Assembly: GCA_030603265.1 (NCBI GenBank)
Contig: JAUVYD010000096.1
Span: 1-6,266, forward strand
Source of the DNA: Dehalococcoidia bacterium
GTDB lineage: Bacteria > Chloroflexota > Dehalococcoidia > GIF9 > AB-539-J10
DNA: 6,266 nt
Direction: 5' to 3'
Both the position numbers and the translations under genes were made by a program. Shown one piece after another: positions 4,836-6,266 of the stretch. Each line of letters opens with the position of its first letter. The first letter of the stretch is position 1. Below the pieces are notes generated by a model. It saw nothing but the letters and a program-made list of their open reading frames with translations, did not search any database and was not told the origin of the DNA.

Positions 4836-5831
4836 ATGGCCAGAAAACTGCGTGTGCTGAGGGCGAGCGACCTGAACGGGACGCTCCAGATGAAAGACGT
4901 GCTTGCGCTGGTTGAGCAGGCGTTCGTCGAGAGAGGTATGGGGCGGACGCAGATGCCGGCGAAGAGCTATCTGCGCTTCCCCGAGCATGAGGGAGTGCTT
5001 CTCATCATGCCGGGTTCGGTGCAGCAACTCGAACAGGCCGCCGTGAAGCTGATAAACGTGCATACGCGCAACCCAGCCGGGTACGGACTGCCAACCCTCC
5101 TGTCGACGATTGTGCTCATCAGTCCCGACACCGGCGAGCCGTTGTGCATCATGGACGGGACGTACGTTACGGGCATGAGGACCGGCGCGGCTGCCGGAGT
5201 TGCCACGAAGCTCCTCGCCAGAAGGGACTCGCGGGTCCTCGGGATTATCGGCGCGGGCTTCCAGGGGCCTTTCCAGCTCGAAGCCGTCAGGAACGTATTG
5301 CAGCTTGAGGAAGTGCTTGTCAACGACCGGGTTCCTGAGAAGGCGAAGGCGCTGGCAGCGCTTGCCACCAGCCTGGGGCTCAAGGGACGGGCCTGTGATA
5401 CCGCGGAAGAGGTGGTGCGCGCCTGTGACGTGCTGACGACGGCGACGCCGAGCGACACTCCCATCGTGAAGGACAAGTGGGTACACGAGGGCATGCACAT
5501 CAACTGCGTCGGCTCCTACGCAGCGGGGAAGCAGGAGATGGAGGCGAGCATCTTGAAACGTGCGCGGGTTGTTGTGGACGACTGGGAGCAGGCGAGTCAT
5601 GCCGGGGAGATAAACGTGCCGGTCTCTAAGGGCGAGTTCGACAGGTCGGGCGTCTACGCCGAGCTGCCCGAGATTGCAGCCGGCCTGAAGCCCGGACGCA
5701 CGGATGACACGACCGTCACGGTGTTCGACACAACCGGTCTTGCGATTCAGGACGTTGTCACGGCGTGGGCTGCGTACAGGGTGGCGGAGGAGAAAGAACT
5801 CGGTTTCCAGATAGAGCCATTGTTCACGTAG
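4836..5831 (+). CDS. Ornithine cyclodeaminase/mu-crystallin family protein (probable NAD(P)-dependent amino- or imino-acid dehydrogenase)
   Basis: A 331-residue protein of the OCD/mu-crystallin family, which includes ornithine cyclodeaminase, archaeal-type alanine dehydrogenase and ketimine reductases. Features: K71 in KLINVHTRNP and R115 in MRTGAAAG, positions that hold the substrate carboxylate in the family; the Rossmann glycine motif GxGxxG at 139-144 (GIIGAGFQG); and the VGSYAAGKQEM segment at 225-235. The aspartate that is catalytic in true ornithine cyclodeaminase (VGGD-like) is Y228 here, arguing for a dehydrogenase/reductase or another activity. Length is normal (315-350). The ATG at 4836 has GAGAGGTG five bases upstream; a TTG at 4833 would add one residue. 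It stands alone on the plus strand. Family is secure, substrate is not. Confidence 0.9.
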   Translation: MARKLRVLRASDLNGTLQMKDVLALVEQAFVERGMGRTQMPAKSYLRFPEHEGVLLIMPGSVQQLEQAAVKLINVHTRNPAGYGLPTLLSTIVLISPDTGEPLCIMDGTYVTGMRTGAAAGVATKLLARRDSRVLGIIGAGFQGPFQLEAVRNVLQLEEVLVNDRVPEKAKALAALATSLGLKGRACDTAEEVVRACDVLTTATPSDTPIVKDKWVHEGMHINCVGSYAAGKQEMEASILKRARVVVDDWEQASHAGEINVPVSKGEFDRSGVYAELPEIAAGLKPGRTDDTTVTVFDTTGLAIQDVVTAWAAYRVAEEKELGFQIEPLFT

Positions 5832-5835
5832 GCCT

Positions 5836-5861
5836 CCCGTCGCCGCTGTGCTGGCGACGGG
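5836..5861 (+). terminator. Hairpin directly after the cyclodeaminase-family gene
   Basis: Perfect 9-bp inverted repeat CCCGTCGCC (5836-5844) / GGCGACGGG (5853-5861), eight-base loop, starting five bases after the TAG. Position and stem strength suit a 3'-end structure, but it is followed by TCACGGGG, not T residues, so intrinsic termination is doubtful. It may belong to the palindromic repeat family. Confidence 0.4.
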
Positions 5862-5895
5862 TCACGGGGCGTGGGATTGTGTAGGCTGCGTGCAG

Positions 5896-5915
5896 GGGCG
5901 CTTCGGGAAGCGCCC
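5896..5915. repeat. Palindrome GGGCGCTTC-GG-GAAGCGCCC
   Basis: Perfect inverted repeat with 9-base arms and a two-base centre, preceded by TGCAG (compare TGTAG in the inverted repeat copies). Same architecture as the palindrome at 6002-6021 but different arms. The rest of 5862-6001 shows no supported gene. Confidence 0.7.
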
Positions 5916-6001
5916 GGTGAATCCGTGCCGGACAGGGTTGGAGCGGGCAAATGTGGGCGATGGCCGGTAGTGCGTTGCAACCGTGGTTCCAAGCAATGGC
6001 C

Positions 6002-6023
6002 GGGTCGTTCCCGAACGACCCCT
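6002..6023 (+). repeat. Palindromic repeat serving as presumed IS110 insertion target
   Basis: GGGTCGTTC (6002-6010), CC, GAACGACCC (6013-6021), then CT (6022-6023). Other family members usually continue CTACA after CCC; here the sequence changes after CT, where the insertion sequence appears to begin. The missing ACA half should lie beyond the right end of the element, outside the window. Confidence 0.7.
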
Positions 6024-6054
6024 TGTATCTTGGTGTACAGTCTCCCAACGATGT

Positions 6055-6209
6055 CGCGGGAGAGGGGAATCAGTACGACCCCTTAGGCGTTAGAGCCTGT
6101 GACGTAGATTACGATCCCCTCTCCGCGGCGCCAGTCCCAAGGCCGGACGGTATCTTAAGCCTCCCGTGTGGAAGAGCTTGCATTGACAAGGTTGGCCCGG
6201 GGTGGCCGC
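6055..6209 (+). ncRNA. Putative bridge RNA (target-binding and donor-binding loops)
   Basis: Target loop: stem 6055-6068/6115-6127, 13 bp with one bulged G, internal loop 6069-6084 and 6099-6114 (16 bases each side), inner hairpin AGGC-GTTAGA-GCCT (6085-6098). Donor loop follows directly: stem 6128-6144/6194-6209, about 13 bp with small bulges, internal loop 6145-6156 and 6180-6193, inner hairpin AAGC...GCTT (6157-6179). Left target guide candidate ACGACCCCTT (6075-6084) equals 6015-6024. Right target guide candidate is GTGACGT-AG (6099-6107). Donor guide candidates are CGGTAT-CT (6148-6155) and ACA-AG (6186-6190), the latter complementary to CT-TGT at 6022-6026. A small hairpin (6210-6215/6224-6229) follows. 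The true RNA ends are unknown. In the family this RNA directs the transposase to pair donor and target DNA. Confidence 0.68.
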
Positions 6210-6244
6210 GACATCAGCATCACGGTGTCAGAGTAAAGGCTAGC

Positions 6245-6250
6245 GGAGGT
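6245..6250 (+). promoter_or_regulatory. Shine-Dalgarno site of the partial gene at 6258
   Basis: GGAGGT, seven bases before the ATG at 6258. It is the main evidence that a gene starts there, since the frame leaves the window after three codons. Confidence 0.75.
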
Positions 6251-6257
6251 GAAGTCA

Positions 6258-6266
6258 ATGGAACCC
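6258..6266 (+). CDS. Start of the presumed IS110-type transposase (three codons only)
   Basis: Only Met-Glu-Pro is inside the window. The ATG has a well-placed GGAGGT site and follows the structured leader described as a bridge RNA. IS110 transposases are RuvC-like DEDD enzymes with a C-terminal serine-containing domain, and many begin with a short stretch leading to a YVGIDV-like motif. None of that can be checked here, so the identity is inferred from the leader alone. Confidence 0.5.

Larger units (their letters stand above)
6024..6266 (+). mobile_element. Left end of an IS110-group insertion sequence (partial)
   Basis: A leader of 234 bases precedes the ATG at 6258, which follows a strong ribosome site. 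The leader holds two consecutive large stem-loops with internal loops, the layout of IS110 bridge RNAs encoded upstream of the transposase. Ten bases of the first loop equal the sequence spanning the left boundary. The boundary is placed after the CT at 6022-6023 because that dinucleotide is the core in the guide match and in well-studied IS110 elements. No terminal inverted repeat can be judged, since the right end is outside the window. The group assignment rests on RNA architecture and guide match, not on transposase sequence, of which only three codons are present. Confidence 0.7.

Noticed and set aside
4707..5600. Minus-strand open frame of 297 codons
   Set aside because: Antisense shadow of the cyclodeaminase-family gene, caused by its strong third-position G/C bias. 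It starts inside that gene and ends in repeat sequence.
6183..6211. Promoter with a TTGACA -35 box before the partial gene
   Set aside because: TTGACA (6183-6188 region) is present, but 17 bases downstream there is only a GC-rich stretch with no -10 box, and these bases are better explained as the right donor guide.

Overview
The window is a GC-rich bacterial segment (about 60% G+C by eye) with strong AGGAGG-type ribosome binding sites. Gene content (rubrerythrin, a type II restriction-modification pair, metabolic enzymes, an insertion sequence) fits an anaerobe or microaerophile. I cannot assign a phylum from the sequence. Four well-supported enzymes lie on the minus strand (a metallo-beta-lactamase-fold hydrolase, a DpnII/MboI-type restriction enzyme, its adenine methyltransferase, and a rubrerythrin). 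One lies on the plus strand (an ornithine cyclodeaminase/mu-crystallin-family protein). The window ends at the first three codons of another plus-strand gene.

Layout: 1-376 is non-coding and filled with palindromic repeats, including a 100-bp segment present twice. 377-1174 (-) is the hydrolase. 1240-1343 is another repeat cluster. 1355-1528 (-) is a short coding-like frame just downstream of the restriction gene. 1532-2446 (-) is the endonuclease and 2446-3333 (-) the methyltransferase; the two overlap by one base and run from a recognisable promoter at 3353-3381. 3452-3949 (-) is rubrerythrin. 3950-4835 is mostly repeats. 4836-5831 (+) is the cyclodeaminase-family gene. 5832-6023 is non-coding with hairpins. 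6024-6266 looks like the left end of an IS110-group insertion sequence.

The most interesting part is the right end. The 234-base leader before the ATG at 6258 folds into two consecutive stem-loops (6055-6127 and 6128-6209). Each has a roughly 13-bp stem, a large internal loop and a small inner hairpin, which is the layout of an IS110 bridge RNA. The left side of the first loop carries ten bases (ACGACCCCTT, 6075-6084) identical to the DNA at the presumed insertion boundary (6015-6024). That is what a target guide should do. The boundary falls just after a perfect palindrome ending in CCC-CT. The many palindromic repeats elsewhere in the window mostly end CCC-CT-ACA, so the element appears to have inserted into a member of this repeat family.

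The repeats share a layout: GGG plus an arm, a short loop, the complementary arm plus CCC, then usually CTACA. Arm sequence varies between copies, but paired changes keep the palindrome intact. They sit directly downstream of genes and occur in both orientations. The endonuclease and methyltransferase form a self-contained GATC-type restriction-modification unit. Nothing visible links the other genes functionally.
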